A stretch of 64,000 bases of DNA from Methanobacteriales archaeon HGW-Methanobacteriales-1 (GTDB taxonomy: Archaea > Methanobacteriota > Methanobacteria > Methanobacteriales > Methanobacteriaceae). The stretch covers positions 25,299 to 89,298 of the forward strand of contig PGYO01000010.1 of assembly GCA_002839705.1 (NCBI GenBank), read 5' to 3'. Below are positions 43,526 to 55,253 of the stretch, in pieces. The notes beneath the pieces are model-generated. The model saw only the letters and a program-made list of their open reading frames with translations. It was not told the origin of the DNA and searched no databases. Position 1 is the first letter of the stretch. Each line of letters begins with the position of its first letter. The translations under genes were made by a program, and so were the position numbers.

Positions 43526-44521
43526 CTAATAAACTATGTCTATTTTTTCAAGTAAATTTCTGATTTCTTCAAAAGAAAGCCATTCTTTATTATTATCTGA
43601 AGAATATCTGAACCGATCTTCAACTATTTTACCACCCGGCTTATTGTTAATATTTTTCCACCAATCAAAATCGGGGTAAATTATATAATGATCATCATAT
43701 TCATAAGTTGTTCTTGAGTCTTCTTCGGTTACCATGACTTCATGGAGTTTTTCTCCAGGTCTGATTCCAACATCCTCAAACTCGCAGTTTTCTTTCATGG
43801 CTTTAGCTAAATCTGTGACTTTAAAAGAAGGACATTTTCTAACATACAGTTCACCGCCTTTAGATTCTTCTATGGCGTTTATAACCATGTCAACTGCATC
43901 ATCAAGTGTAATCCAGAATCGAGTCATTCTAAAATCGGTGATAGGTATGTTCTTTTTGCCCTGATCGATTAATGATTTAAAGAATGGAATAACTGAACCC
44001 CTGCTTCCAGATACATTTCCATATCTTACAACACTGAATAGAGTATCTTTATCACCTACATAAGCATTTCCAGAAATAAACAACTTATCAGAAACAAGTT
44101 TTGTTGCACCATAAAGATTTATGGGGTTCACGGCTTTATCTGTGGACAATGCAATTACTTTTTTGACCCCTTTATCAATAGCTGCATTGATAATATTTTC
44201 AGCACCATGAATATTGGTTTTAATAGCTTCAATTGGATTGTATTCTGCAGCAGGGACTTGTTTTAAAGCTGCAGCATGTATAACAATATCTACTCCATCA
44301 AAAGCCCTATATAATCTTTTTTCATCCCTTACGTCACCTATGAAAAATCTAAGTTTTTCAGAATGATCTTTAAACTGGCCCTGCATCAAAAACTGTTTAT
44401 ATTCATCTCTAGAATAGATAATTATTTTTTTTGGATTATATTCATTTAAAATTCTTCTTGTAAATTTTTTACCAAAGGACCCGGTCCCTCCAGTAATTAG
44501 GATTGTTTTATTGTTAAACAT
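43526..44521 (-). CDS. pseB: UDP-N-acetylglucosamine 4,6-dehydratase, 5-inverting (PseB)
   Basis: 331 residues, extended SDR: GGTGSFGKKFTRRILNEY (Rossmann), YSRDEYKQFLMQGQF, FFIGDVRDEKRLYRAFDGVDIVIHAAALKQVPAAEYNPIEAIKTNIHGAENIINAA, LSTDKAVNPINLYGATKLVSDKLF (YxxxK) and RMTRFWITLDDAVDMV. The sequence DKAVNPINLYGATK is diagnostic for PseB/FlaA1-type enzymes, which start pseudaminic acid synthesis. It is the first gene of the operon, with GAGGTATTTAA before the ATG. Confidence 0.92.
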   Translation of the reverse strand: MFNNKTILITGGTGSFGKKFTRRILNEYNPKKIIIYSRDEYKQFLMQGQFKDHSEKLRFFIGDVRDEKRLYRAFDGVDIVIHAAALKQVPAAEYNPIEAIKTNIHGAENIINAAIDKGVKKVIALSTDKAVNPINLYGATKLVSDKLFISGNAYVGDKDTLFSVVRYGNVSGSRGSVIPFFKSLIDQGKKNIPITDFRMTRFWITLDDAVDMVINAIEESKGGELYVRKCPSFKVTDLAKAMKENCEFEDVGIRPGEKLHEVMVTEEDSRTTYEYDDHYIIYPDFDWWKNINNKPGGKIVEDRFRYSSDNNKEWLSFEEIRNLLEKIDIVY

Positions 44522-44584
44522 TTAAATACCTCAACTTTTAATTAATATTATTGTTAATTATAATATATTGTATGGAGATTTTTT

Positions 44585-46030
44585 TTGATTGAATATAAAC
44601 TATTTATACATAGGATAGGTTTAGTTGGAATTACTAATATTTTGGTTGCATTAAGCTCTTTAATTTTACTTCCAATTTTAACTAAAAGTTTTGTTGCTGC
44701 TGAATATGGAATTTGGGTTCAAATTACCACAACAATTTTTTTATTTTCGAATTTAACTACTTTAGGCCTACCTTTTGCTATGTTACGATTTCTTTCAGCT
44801 GAAAAAAATAGAATGAAAATACAAGAAGGATTTTATTCAGTTTTAATCGCTGTTATTTTATCAAGTGTTATATTACTATCAATTTTCATTTTATTTTCTG
44901 AAAGTATATCTAATGCATTATTTAATAATAATTTGGGCATTGTAATTATTGTAGCTTTCACGATCTTTTTCGCAGGCTTAAATGGGGTTCTTCTTGGTTA
45001 CTTTAGAACTTTCCAACAAATGAAAGTGTATTCTATTTTCGTTTTATTTCAAACTTATTCGGGAGTCTTTGTTGTTTCTTATTTAGCCATTTCTAATTTT
45101 GATATTTACTATGTCACTATAGGACTTTTTGTAACATATTTATTTACTTTCGCATTAATGTTTTTGTTTATTTCTAATAATTTAAGAATTAAAATTCCAC
45201 AGTTCAAAAATTTAAGGAAATATTTATCTTTTGGAATACCAACTATTCCCAGTAATTTTTCTTACTGGGCTGTAGATTCAAGTGATAGATACATTATTGG
45301 TTTTCTCTTAGGAACAACATTTGTGGGGTATTACGCTCCAGGTTATATTTTAGGAAATATTATTATTATTTTACTATCTCCTTTCTCTTTTTTATTACCA
45401 TCGGTTCTTCCCAAATATTATGATAAAAATGATATTAAGACAGTAACTTCATTTTTAGAATATTCTTTGAAATATTTCCTTTTAATAGCTATACCTTCAG
45501 CATTTGGAATATCATTACTTTCAAAGCCTGTTTTAATTTTACTAACAACACCAGAAATAGCACTGAATGGTTATTTAATAACACCTTTTGTGGCATTTAG
45601 TACATTATTATATGGAGTTTATGGGATAATAAGTAATATTCTGGTATTGGAGAAAAAAACAAAAATTATAGGATTTATTTGGATAATTGCTGCTTTAGTA
45701 AATATAATTTTAAACATAATAATTGTCCCCTATTTAGGAATTATTGGAGCAGCTATAACAACTTCTATTTCTTATATTGCAGCTTTTAGTTTATCATATT
45801 ATTATTCTATCCAATTTTTTAAAATTAATATCAACTACCATTTTATTTTTAAGTGTTTAATTGCATCTCTTTTGATGTCTGTTTTTATAATTATTATAAA
45901 TCCTAATGGGATTTTAAGTATTTTATGTACAATTATGATAAGTTGTGTAATATATTTTGGATTGATATACATTTTTAAGGGCATAACGAAGAATGAAGTT
46001 ATGTATTTTAAAAAAATGTTTAAAATATAA
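44585..46030 (+). CDS. Wzx-like oligosaccharide flippase
   Basis: 481 residues with 12-14 membrane helices and the start RIGLVGITNILVALSSLILLPILTKSFVAAEYGIWVQI typical of the MATE-like polysaccharide export (MVF/Wzx) family. It moves lipid-linked glycans across the membrane. It starts at TTG 44585, 9 bp after GGAG. Divergent from PseB; the two share a 63-bp promoter region. Expected to flip the glycan built by the adjacent transferases. Confidence 0.88.
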   Translation: MIEYKLFIHRIGLVGITNILVALSSLILLPILTKSFVAAEYGIWVQITTTIFLFSNLTTLGLPFAMLRFLSAEKNRMKIQEGFYSVLIAVILSSVILLSIFILFSESISNALFNNNLGIVIIVAFTIFFAGLNGVLLGYFRTFQQMKVYSIFVLFQTYSGVFVVSYLAISNFDIYYVTIGLFVTYLFTFALMFLFISNNLRIKIPQFKNLRKYLSFGIPTIPSNFSYWAVDSSDRYIIGFLLGTTFVGYYAPGYILGNIIIILLSPFSFLLPSVLPKYYDKNDIKTVTSFLEYSLKYFLLIAIPSAFGISLLSKPVLILLTTPEIALNGYLITPFVAFSTLLYGVYGIISNILVLEKKTKIIGFIWIIAALVNIILNIIIVPYLGIIGAAITTSISYIAAFSLSYYYSIQFFKININYHFIFKCLIASLLMSVFIIIINPNGILSILCTIMISCVIYFGLIYIFKGITKNEVMYFKKMFKI

Positions 46031-46055
46031 GATTAGATTCTCAAGAGTATTATTT

Positions 46056-47963
46056 TTATTTATTTAATTCGTTCACTAATTTAATAACTCTTTTAGTTGA
46101 TTTTCCATCAAGTCTATAAAGATAATTTTCAATAAATGATTTTCGATTTTCTTCTAAAATAGAATCATCTTTTAACAAATAAACTAGCGAATGTTTCAGT
46201 TTTTCTTCTGAGTATACTCCTATTGCAACGCCTTCTTCAACATAATTAACAAAATCAGGTTCTCCACTTAAATTAAATATTATAACTGGTTTATTCATCG
46301 CAATAGCTTCTAAAGCAGTAGTAGAATCTTTAGTAATCATTAAATCACAAGCATATGCTAATTCAAAGGCATTAATTTCTTCTTTTACTAAAATAGGATG
46401 AAATAAATCATCATTATAAAAATTCAAATTTGTTTCACCAGGATGTATTTTTATAACCAATTGGATGTTTTTTAAAGATTTAAAAGTTTTGTAAATAGTA
46501 GATTTTGTTCTAACAGCTTCATCCAGGGATAAGCTGTGTGTCTGGGTGGTCCAAATTACTAATTTTTTATTAAAATCAATACAAAGCATGTCGCATATTC
46601 TTTTTTTACCAATTTTTGATTTAGATAATATATCATATCTAGGCTGTCCTGTTATGGAAACATTTGATGAAGAATATCCACCATTATCAATTAATATTTT
46701 TTTATAGTATGGTCCATACACTGCGATATTATAAAATTCGTCTTTTGGAGTAATGTATGTGGGGTTATCATAACTTATAATTCCATGTTGGATTTCTAAG
46801 GATTCAATTTTATTCAAAGCAAATGCCTTTATTAATGAAAATTCACAAAAAAAATCTCCTCCACCAGCACTAAGCAACAAATCAGCTTTTAAGTCATTAA
46901 CCATATTTAAGGCGATTTCTATATTTTTAATTGAATGCCCTATTGTAAAATCAAATAAAAATGTGAAATCTTTTTCTAATATTGGCCATAAATTGTAAGT
47001 TCTATAATTAAATGAAGAGATGAAATTTTCATCATTTTTCAACTTTTTCCAGATTTTTAAAAATCTTTTCCTCCCTGAACTAGATTTTTTGTCAATAGAC
47101 ATACTCCAGTAGTATTCAAATGGAATGTGTTTCAATCCATTCTTATTTCTCCCTATACTAGCTTTCAATCCTGAAATAAATGAATTAAAAAAATTTAAGG
47201 TTAAATATCCTAATGGGAAAGTGGTGATGTATTCATAATCCTCTTTATCTAATTCATTCATAATAGAATCAAAAAAAGAATCAAAATATATCTTTTGTTC
47301 TGAGGATGGATTAGAATTTACTCTCCAGTTAAGATTATGACTGTATATTAGTACTAATTTGTCAAGAGTTTTTATCTTGAGTCTTTTTTTTATAATAAGT
47401 TTTGCAATTAAATGTTTAAAAGAGTCATATATACGAAATAAATACCATAATAATATGGGATTGTCTACTAAGATGTTCTTTTCTTTTGATTTAGATGACT
47501 TAGAATCAATATGATTTAGTTTTAATCCTTTTATATCATTTAAATGATTGAATATGGATGAATTTCCTAAAATAAATATTTCATCAGGCTTTTCCTTTTG
47601 AAGTATTTGATCAATTATCTCAAAATCTTTAAGGGCAGTCTCAAAAGATTTATACATAGAATTTTCAACAAAATACCATAATGGGATGTCATTATAACTG
47701 AATATTTCATTAAAACTGTGTTCACCTATTTTCTTTTTAGGCCAGCTTTGTATCCAAGTTCTAGATTCGGTTCTTATCTTTTTAAGAGTAGTTTCATTGA
47801 GATAATTAGTTGATGGTTTATAAGGTATTGTTTCATTGGATAATATCTCAGCACTCAAATCATCAAATGTTATAATTTGTTTAATTTTAGGTATTTGTTT
47901 TCTAACTAAGTTTATATTCGTATTTTTATAAATAAATAGTAATGTTTTGTCAGACTTGTTCAT
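46056..47963 (-). CDS. Large GT-B-like surface-polymer transferase, unassigned
   Basis: 635 residues. The C-terminal half has LEIQHGIISYDNPTYITPKDEFYNIAVYGPYYKKIL, VSITGQPRYDILSKSK, LVIKIHPGETNLNFYND and ACDLMITKDSTTALEAIAMNKPVIIFN. These are signatures of GT-B-like capsule, CDP-glycerol or nonulosonic-acid transferases: a QHG motif, an HPG motif and a (D/S)STT-ALEA motif. The N-terminal half is unique. No signal peptide. It lies between DUF2206 and the flippase, a good position for the transferase that adds pseudaminic acid, but that is inference. Confidence 0.6.
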   Translation of the reverse strand: MNKSDKTLLFIYKNTNINLVRKQIPKIKQIITFDDLSAEILSNETIPYKPSTNYLNETTLKKIRTESRTWIQSWPKKKIGEHSFNEIFSYNDIPLWYFVENSMYKSFETALKDFEIIDQILQKEKPDEIFILGNSSIFNHLNDIKGLKLNHIDSKSSKSKEKNILVDNPILLWYLFRIYDSFKHLIAKLIIKKRLKIKTLDKLVLIYSHNLNWRVNSNPSSEQKIYFDSFFDSIMNELDKEDYEYITTFPLGYLTLNFFNSFISGLKASIGRNKNGLKHIPFEYYWSMSIDKKSSSGRKRFLKIWKKLKNDENFISSFNYRTYNLWPILEKDFTFLFDFTIGHSIKNIEIALNMVNDLKADLLLSAGGGDFFCEFSLIKAFALNKIESLEIQHGIISYDNPTYITPKDEFYNIAVYGPYYKKILIDNGGYSSSNVSITGQPRYDILSKSKIGKKRICDMLCIDFNKKLVIWTTQTHSLSLDEAVRTKSTIYKTFKSLKNIQLVIKIHPGETNLNFYNDDLFHPILVKEEINAFELAYACDLMITKDSTTALEAIAMNKPVIIFNLSGEPDFVNYVEEGVAIGVYSEEKLKHSLVYLLKDDSILEENRKSFIENYLYRLDGKSTKRVIKLVNELNK

Positions 47964-47979
47964 AATGATACACTTTAGT

Positions 47980-50211
47980 TTATTTATTAAAAATTCTTAT
48001 TTCACTATTTCCATTACTATAAACTTTATTTGATGAAATTACTAAAGGATACTTAGTTGTATTGTAAATCTGTCCTTCCCATTTACTATTAATTCCTATA
48101 ATCAAATTATCTTTAATATTCAGATAGGTAAGGTAGATATATCCTGTTTTTTGAGATGAGGAATTTGTTAACATTATAGCTCCCCTATAATAATTAATTT
48201 GTCCATAGCTCATTATTGTTTTGTAATGTTGGCCAACAGATGCAAAAACGTATAGATTTTGATCTCTATTTTTTGATAACCATTTTGCGCTGAAAATGTC
48301 GTCTTCAGTCGCTAAACTATTATAAAGAGTTATCTTATCGTTTGGATCTCCATGTAAATTTATACTATTCTGGCTAAGAGAAATTGAATTAGGATGATCT
48401 CCTGTAACTTCATATACAAAACCTGTGTTAAATAATAAAAATATTACGAAAAAGCAGCCTATGACTTTTAAGGAAGTATTAAAGTAATTTCTGCAGGGTA
48501 TATTAAATAGAGAATAAAAGAACCTTAAAATTTCTATACCTCCAATAACTGCAAGAGGTGCTAGAAATATAAGTGTGATGTGATAAATTCGGGATGTGTT
48601 TAATGAGCCTGCAACAAAAGGTACAACAATGGCAATGATGCATATTAAGAAAGCAACAGTTAAAAAAGCCAAATATGTTTTGTTCATGTAGGTTTTGCAG
48701 CGTTTTAAATAAATACTAATTAACCCCACACCTATGAAAAATTGAGTAACTAATAGTAAATATTTAAAAATGTTGTGCAGTGGCGAAACAGCATCACTTT
48801 GAATTATATTTAATGCTTGAGAAGTTTCGGGATTTAGAAAATCTACATAGATATTTGATGTAACTTGAATTATTATTTTTATTAAGGATTCAAATGAGGA
48901 AGCTTGAGAAACATACATATACCATGCTAATGTGATCACTAAGATTAGAATAACAAAATTAAGATTAATGTCATTTTTATTAATATTATCTAATGGTTTA
49001 CTAATTATTTTTGATAATATTCCTTTAATTCTATTATTATCTGAAATAAAAAGTATCAACCATGTTGCAATTAAAATTAAGATGAAAATGTATGATGTTG
49101 CATAGTGAGAAACCACTAGTGACGCTGAGAAAATAGTCAACATAAATGCATTTTTTGTTTTCATTATCTTTACATCTAATAATAATAATAGTATCAGTAC
49201 TAAAAATATTTCAGCGATTTCTTGTCTTGCTAACGCTAACATTTCATAGAAAAATACGAAAAATGATGTAAAGAAAAATGCCGATAAAAATGCTATTCTT
49301 CTGCTCTTAAACTGATTTTTAACTATTTCATAAACACCTAGAGGCAATAATGAAAAAACAAATGGATAAATTATCTTTAAAACCCATGAAATGTCAATAT
49401 CACAGATTATGGAATAGTATACTGAGAGAAGATTTGTACTTAAAACGCCATTATAAGCATTACTAATATTCCAATTCCAAAATCCATTTTTTAAAACCGT
49501 GCTGGCATAATAATATTCACCGTGAATATCCCATCCCCATAAGTACATTGAAATTAATGAATTTTGTAACAATAAAGCAATTGCGATAATAAAAATCGTG
49601 AATGGGTATAAACTTTTAGGAATTAATCTATTAAACGACATTAACATAACTATAATTGATATTATACAAATTAAAATCATTAAAAGAATATTAGATTGGT
49701 AAAAATTTACCATATAAGTCCCCATAATGCTTAAAAATGGAATTAATGCTAAAGCTGCTGCTGGGAGTAATAGATCTGAATTTAAATGTATAAATTTCTT
49801 GTTTTTAAAGTCATTTTTCTGAATTATGGTTATGATAATTAATAAGATTATTATCAAACTGATTGCAGAAAATAGAGAAATAAATGAAATGGGTTTTGAA
49901 TAGCCCAAAAAAGGCAATATCAGGTTTAAAATGAAAGCCGTAAACATTAAAGTTGCTAAACTGAGACCAGTTGCAAATAAAAAGCTTTCAACTGAATTCA
50001 ACTCATTTATTTTAAGTACTCTTAATATAAGATATCCTGGTATAAATGTTAAATAAATAAAACCCGCTAAAGGCTTTAAAATAGGAATGTTAATTGTATC
50101 TAAAGTATTCAAAAAGGTTATGAATAATATTATGGATTGCAATAGAAATATAATAGAGATAATCTTTTTGATATCCCATTCATTAAATTTAAAAGGATTA
50201 ATGATTTTCAT
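47980..50211 (-). CDS. DUF2206 family membrane protein
   Basis: 743 residues with about 14 membrane helices in the first 580 residues and an extracellular C-terminal domain. The N-terminus (IPILKPLAGFIYLTFIPGYLILRVL) and MYLWGWDIHGEYYYASTVLKNGFWNW near residue 225 match archaeal DUF2206. The layout resembles membrane GT-C glycosyltransferases that use polyprenyl-phosphate sugars, so a role in glycan transfer is likely. Adjacent to other transferases in the same orientation. Confidence 0.75.
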   Translation of the reverse strand: MKIINPFKFNEWDIKKIISIIFLLQSIILFITFLNTLDTINIPILKPLAGFIYLTFIPGYLILRVLKINELNSVESFLFATGLSLATLMFTAFILNLILPFLGYSKPISFISLFSAISLIIILLIIITIIQKNDFKNKKFIHLNSDLLLPAAALALIPFLSIMGTYMVNFYQSNILLMILICIISIIVMLMSFNRLIPKSLYPFTIFIIAIALLLQNSLISMYLWGWDIHGEYYYASTVLKNGFWNWNISNAYNGVLSTNLLSVYYSIICDIDISWVLKIIYPFVFSLLPLGVYEIVKNQFKSRRIAFLSAFFFTSFFVFFYEMLALARQEIAEIFLVLILLLLLDVKIMKTKNAFMLTIFSASLVVSHYATSYIFILILIATWLILFISDNNRIKGILSKIISKPLDNINKNDINLNFVILILVITLAWYMYVSQASSFESLIKIIIQVTSNIYVDFLNPETSQALNIIQSDAVSPLHNIFKYLLLVTQFFIGVGLISIYLKRCKTYMNKTYLAFLTVAFLICIIAIVVPFVAGSLNTSRIYHITLIFLAPLAVIGGIEILRFFYSLFNIPCRNYFNTSLKVIGCFFVIFLLFNTGFVYEVTGDHPNSISLSQNSINLHGDPNDKITLYNSLATEDDIFSAKWLSKNRDQNLYVFASVGQHYKTIMSYGQINYYRGAIMLTNSSSQKTGYIYLTYLNIKDNLIIGINSKWEGQIYNTTKYPLVISSNKVYSNGNSEIRIFNK

Positions 50212-50232
50212 AACATTCGCCTGTAAAGATGA

Positions 50233-51375
50233 CTAATTTGTAGTTAAATGATTATAAAGACTATCTAAATTTTTCCCAATGTTTTTCCAGTCGTAATTTT
50301 TTGCTATTTTGGTTGCATTTATACCAATTCTTTTTCTTTCATCGTAATTTTCTATTAAAAATATTATAGCATTAATAAACTCTTTATCTACATTATTTAC
50401 AATTATTGCATCATTACCTTCGATAATTTCTATCCCTTCAATACCTTTTGGTGTAGTTACAATAGGTAACCCTGCTCCCATGTAATCAAGGATCTTTAAT
50501 TTTGTTCCGCCACCATTTAAAAGTGGAGCTATGGCGATATCTGAACTTTTTAATAAGGAATATATGCTATCCACAAATCCCAAAGATCTCACATTTTTAT
50601 TTTCAAAAATAGGAACGTCTTTACCGGCTATTAAAAATATTGCATTTTCATGCATTTTATAAATTTTTGGAGATATGCAATCAATTATTATGTCAATAGC
50701 TTCTTTATTAGGGAAGTAGGAGTATAGTCCATGAAATATTATTCTAATTTCTGAATCATTCTTTTTATAATCATTGTTTTTGCTTTTTGAAATTTGTTCG
50801 AGATCTATTCCTGATGGCACAACAGATACTTCTTCAGGATTTAAGCTATATTTCTGTATGAAACGATTTTTATCAACATCACTTACTGCTAAAACATGAT
50901 TAGTTAATTTTATAGCAATTCTTTCTAGAAGTGGAATAAAATAAGGTTCAGCCATTCTCTTTATGAGAGGTAAATTAGGGTTACTAAATTCTTTCGCAGC
51001 ATCACCCTCAACTTTATGAGAATCATATACAATAATTGTATTTGAGCCTAAAAGATTACACATGAATTTTGAAGTCAAGATACCTTGAGGAAATGCGATA
51101 TGAATAATATCAAAATTTTCTTTTCTAATTAAATTGAATAAATTTTTTAGAAAACTTACATTAAAATCAGTAAGATAAGGACTAGATCCTAATTTGAAAC
51201 CATGTACCTCAAATGGAACTGAAATATTTCTATTAATATGTTGTTCAGGTATTAGTGCAATAACATCATTTATTTTAGATAATTGTGAAACTAGATGGTG
51301 CATTCTATTATCAGTACCTGTTTTTGGATCGATAATATTAGGGCCTGGTGATACACACAAAATTTTTTTCTTCAT
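50233..51375 (-). CDS. Glycosyltransferase family 4 protein
   Basis: 380 residues of GT-B fold: ISVPFEVHGF and GIDLEQISKSKNN in the linker, the donor-site signature SSDIAIAPLLNGGGTKLKILDYMGAGLPIVTTPKGIEGIEI, and the C-terminal NYDWKNIGKNLDSLY. Retaining sugar transferase for lipid-linked glycan assembly. GAGGCAGC precedes the ATG, which overlaps the stop of the upstream GT2 gene by 4 bp. Confidence 0.85.
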   Translation of the reverse strand: MKKKILCVSPGPNIIDPKTGTDNRMHHLVSQLSKINDVIALIPEQHINRNISVPFEVHGFKLGSSPYLTDFNVSFLKNLFNLIRKENFDIIHIAFPQGILTSKFMCNLLGSNTIIVYDSHKVEGDAAKEFSNPNLPLIKRMAEPYFIPLLERIAIKLTNHVLAVSDVDKNRFIQKYSLNPEEVSVVPSGIDLEQISKSKNNDYKKNDSEIRIIFHGLYSYFPNKEAIDIIIDCISPKIYKMHENAIFLIAGKDVPIFENKNVRSLGFVDSIYSLLKSSDIAIAPLLNGGGTKLKILDYMGAGLPIVTTPKGIEGIEIIEGNDAIIVNNVDKEFINAIIFLIENYDERKRIGINATKIAKNYDWKNIGKNLDSLYNHLTTN

Positions 51376-52286
51376 TTGCTGCCTCTTAAATCATCGTATT
51401 GTTTATTTCCGTCTTTAAAAGCCTTAAATGTCATACTAGGTCCTTTAAATCCATAAATTAACATCATGTATGGAGTGAAAATTAATAATAAAGAAAATAA
51501 TCTTAATCTTTTTGAATTGAAATTTTTCGATAAAAAATAAGTATTATTTCTTATTAACCAATATAAACTATCGTTAGTACGGCAACCCCCAGTTAATGTC
51601 CTATTATGTATAACAAAAGCCTTAGGATAATATAATAACTCTTTACCTTTATTTTTAAGCGATGTACAAAAATCTAATTCTTCTCCCCAAGCACTACCTA
51701 TATAAGATTCATCAAATTCCTGTTCTTTGAATACTTCGGTTCTGAATGTCATATTGCATCCTGTAAGTGTGTCTACTAGTTTTTTATCTTGATTAAGTAT
51801 GTCTAAAAGATGGTAAGGAATACCTATGAAGCTAAGTTTTCCTGCCCTATTACTGAACAAAATAGACCTTATCTTACTAAGAGCATTATATATTCGACCA
51901 GTATCAAAAGGATTTATATCTATTACGCATCCTCCAGCACCAGATATATTTTGGTATTTTGAATATAATTTGGTTATTTCACCTACCCATGTTGGAGGTA
52001 GAATAACATCATCATCGATAAAACAAGTTATATCTCCTTTTACATGTTGAATACCGACATTTCGTGATGCTGGTAGACCTTTCTTATCTTTTTTCAGATG
52101 GATTATTTTTTTAAAATCAAAATCCATATCTTTTAATAATTTTTTGGTCTTTTGAAAGTCCCCATCATCTACTATAATGATTTCAATGGGTTTAACAATT
52201 TGATTTTCTAAGGATTTCAAACATATACAAAGATCTTTAGATCGATTATATGTACAAATAATGATAGACGCAGTTAAACTACTCAT
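51372..52286 (-). CDS. Glycosyltransferase family 2 protein
   Basis: 304 residues from the ATG at 52286, with GAGGTC 6 bp upstream; the TTG at 52298 is in frame but is part of that site. The GT-A fold is seen in TASIIICTYNRSKDLCICLKSLENQ, EIIIVDDGDFQKTKKLL, ASRNVGIQHVKGDITCFIDDDVILPPTWV (DxD metal site) and FDESYIGSAWGEELDFCTSLKNKG. Adds one sugar of the surface glycan. Confidence 0.85.
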   Translation of the reverse strand: MSSLTASIIICTYNRSKDLCICLKSLENQIVKPIEIIIVDDGDFQKTKKLLKDMDFDFKKIIHLKKDKKGLPASRNVGIQHVKGDITCFIDDDVILPPTWVGEITKLYSKYQNISGAGGCVIDINPFDTGRIYNALSKIRSILFSNRAGKLSFIGIPYHLLDILNQDKKLVDTLTGCNMTFRTEVFKEQEFDESYIGSAWGEELDFCTSLKNKGKELLYYPKAFVIHNRTLTGGCRTNDSLYWLIRNNTYFLSKNFNSKRLRLFSLLLIFTPYMMLIYGFKGPSMTFKAFKDGNKQYDDLRGSK

Positions 52287-52294
52287 ATTTGACC

Positions 52295-53192
52295 TCAAAT
52301 ATTATCATATAAATTGATTTGAGCGGTTATTAAGCTATTTAAACCTTTATAAATACTTTCTTTTGGATTCCAACCAATTTTCTGAATTGTCGTAATATCA
52401 GCTAACAAATGCTCTCTCTCAACCTTTCTCATCCTTTTAGGGTCTTGAATTATTTCAATATTTCGATCAAGTATTTGACTAATCGCATCCACAATTTCAG
52501 TAACGGAATACTCATTTCCAGTACCTATATTATAAACACCGGGGTTATTGGATTTCAAAAGTGAAATAATTGCACTACAAATATCATCAACATGAATATA
52601 ATCTCGTTTAGGACTTAAATTGCCCAATTCAATAGAATTATTCCCGCACAATATTTGATCAATAATTTCAGGTATCAAATGGGGATTGGTTTCATTAGGA
52701 CCATATGCATTGAAAAAACGGCCTATGATTGCATTTTTAGCATATAATCTAACTAAATCTTCACCAATTAATTTGGTTTTCCCATAAACATCCATTGGCC
52801 CAATGATATTTTCATCTAAAGGGCCATCTAATGGAGGATATACTGCTGCAGAGGATGCAAAAAAGAAGTCAATCCCTTGGGATGCCTCGAGAATATTTCT
52901 TGTTCCCATTACATTAACATCAAATGTTTCTTCTGGGTTTTCATTACAATAGGGAATGTAATGAATTGCAGCTAAGTGAATAATATTATCTGGTTTAAAA
53001 TCTTTTATGATCTCTTTTATTTCATCAGAGCGAATGTCTATATTTTTGAACTGAACTTCTGGTGGAATGAATTCTTTTTTACCTGTAAATAAATTATCCA
53101 GTACTAAAACTTCAGTTTTTTCATTAATAAGATGTTTTAAAAGGTTGGAACCGATGAAACCAGCTCCTCCAGTAACTATTATTCTTTTTCCA

Positions 53193-53203
<11 letters not shown>
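52295..53203 (-). CDS. NAD-dependent sugar epimerase/dehydratase
   Basis: 302 residues, extended SDR: GGAGFIGSNLLKHLI, HLAAIHYIPYCNENPEETFDVNVMGTRNILEA, VYGKTKLIGEDLVRLYAKN (YxxxK) and RDYIHVDDICSAII. It resembles UDP-glucose 4-epimerase or dTDP-glucose dehydratase relatives, but the exact sugar is not readable. Overlaps the GT2 gene downstream by a few bases and follows the GT4 gene upstream with an 11-bp overlap, so it belongs to this operon. Confidence 0.82.
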
Positions 53204-54346
<1,143 letters not shown>

Positions 54347-54371
54347 TTTACACCAAAAGAAATAAAAAAAA

Positions 54372-55109
54372 TTATTTTCTGATTATAGAAAGAGAATTTA
54401 ATTCATTATCAGAATATTTGGACTTTTTCAGGAATTTTCTATTGAACATGTAATTAACATGTCTCCATCCATCTTTAAAAGAGCTTAATTTAGCTTCTCC
54501 GCCTCTAACGCGATATTCAATAGGAACTTCTTTGACTTTGATATCATTCTCGGCAATTTCTATTACCATTTCAATGGCAAATTCCATTCCGGGGGATTGT
54601 AAATTAATTTTTTCTAGAACTTCCTTTTTAAAGGCCCTCATTCCACAGTGAGTATCAGAAAGATCTGATTTAAAGAGAACATTTAGCATTCGGGTAAGCA
54701 TAGGATTTCCAATGTATTTATGTAATGATGGCATGGCGCCCTTTTCCATATGTCCATTTAAACGATTACCCATTACAAATTCATAATCTTCAGTCAAAAT
54801 TGGTTTAATAAATTCATGGGTTTGATCAAAAGGATAAGTGCCATCTGCATCACCCATTACAATTATATCTCCTGAAGCTTCTCTTAGCCCACGTAAATAA
54901 GCGTTCCCGTATCCTTTTTTTTCTTCATAAATTACAGTTGCTCCGGCTGCACTTGCTTCTTGAGATGTGTTATCGGTTGAAGCATTATCCACAACTATAA
55001 TTTCAGTTTCTAGTCCCATTTCTTTTAGATTTTGAACTGGGATTGACTGAACTGTATTTCCTACTATTCCTTCTTCGTTTAATGCGGGTATTACAATAGA
55101 AATTTTCAT
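54372..55109 (-). CDS. Dolichol-phosphate mannosyltransferase-like GT2
   Basis: 245 residues: [60 protein letters not shown] (DADGTYP is the GT2 DxD region of DPM1/Dpg-like enzymes), [20 protein letters not shown]. It would charge a dolichyl phosphate with a sugar from GDP-mannose or UDP-glucose on the cytosolic side, providing donors for GT-C enzymes such as the DUF2206 protein. No membrane helices at the end. Confidence 0.86.
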   Translation of the reverse strand: MKISIVIPALNEEGIVGNTVQSIPVQNLKEMGLETEIIVVDNASTDNTSQEASAAGATVIYEEKKGYGNAYLRGLREASGDIIVMGDADGTYPFDQTHEFIKPILTEDYEFVMGNRLNGHMEKGAMPSLHKYIGNPMLTRMLNVLFKSDLSDTHCGMRAFKKEVLEKINLQSPGMEFAIEMVIEIAENDIKVKEVPIEYRVRGGEAKLSSFKDGWRHVNYMFNRKFLKKSKYSDNELNSLSIIRK

Positions 55110-55253
55110 AAATGCACCTAATTTATACTTAATAGATTTTAATAATATTATAATATATAAAGTTTCAGACAGAATAAATTATTATTTTATATTTTTTAAT
55201 GAAATTAATTAGTTATATAAAATTTCAACTTTTTTAAAGAGATAAAAATGTAA

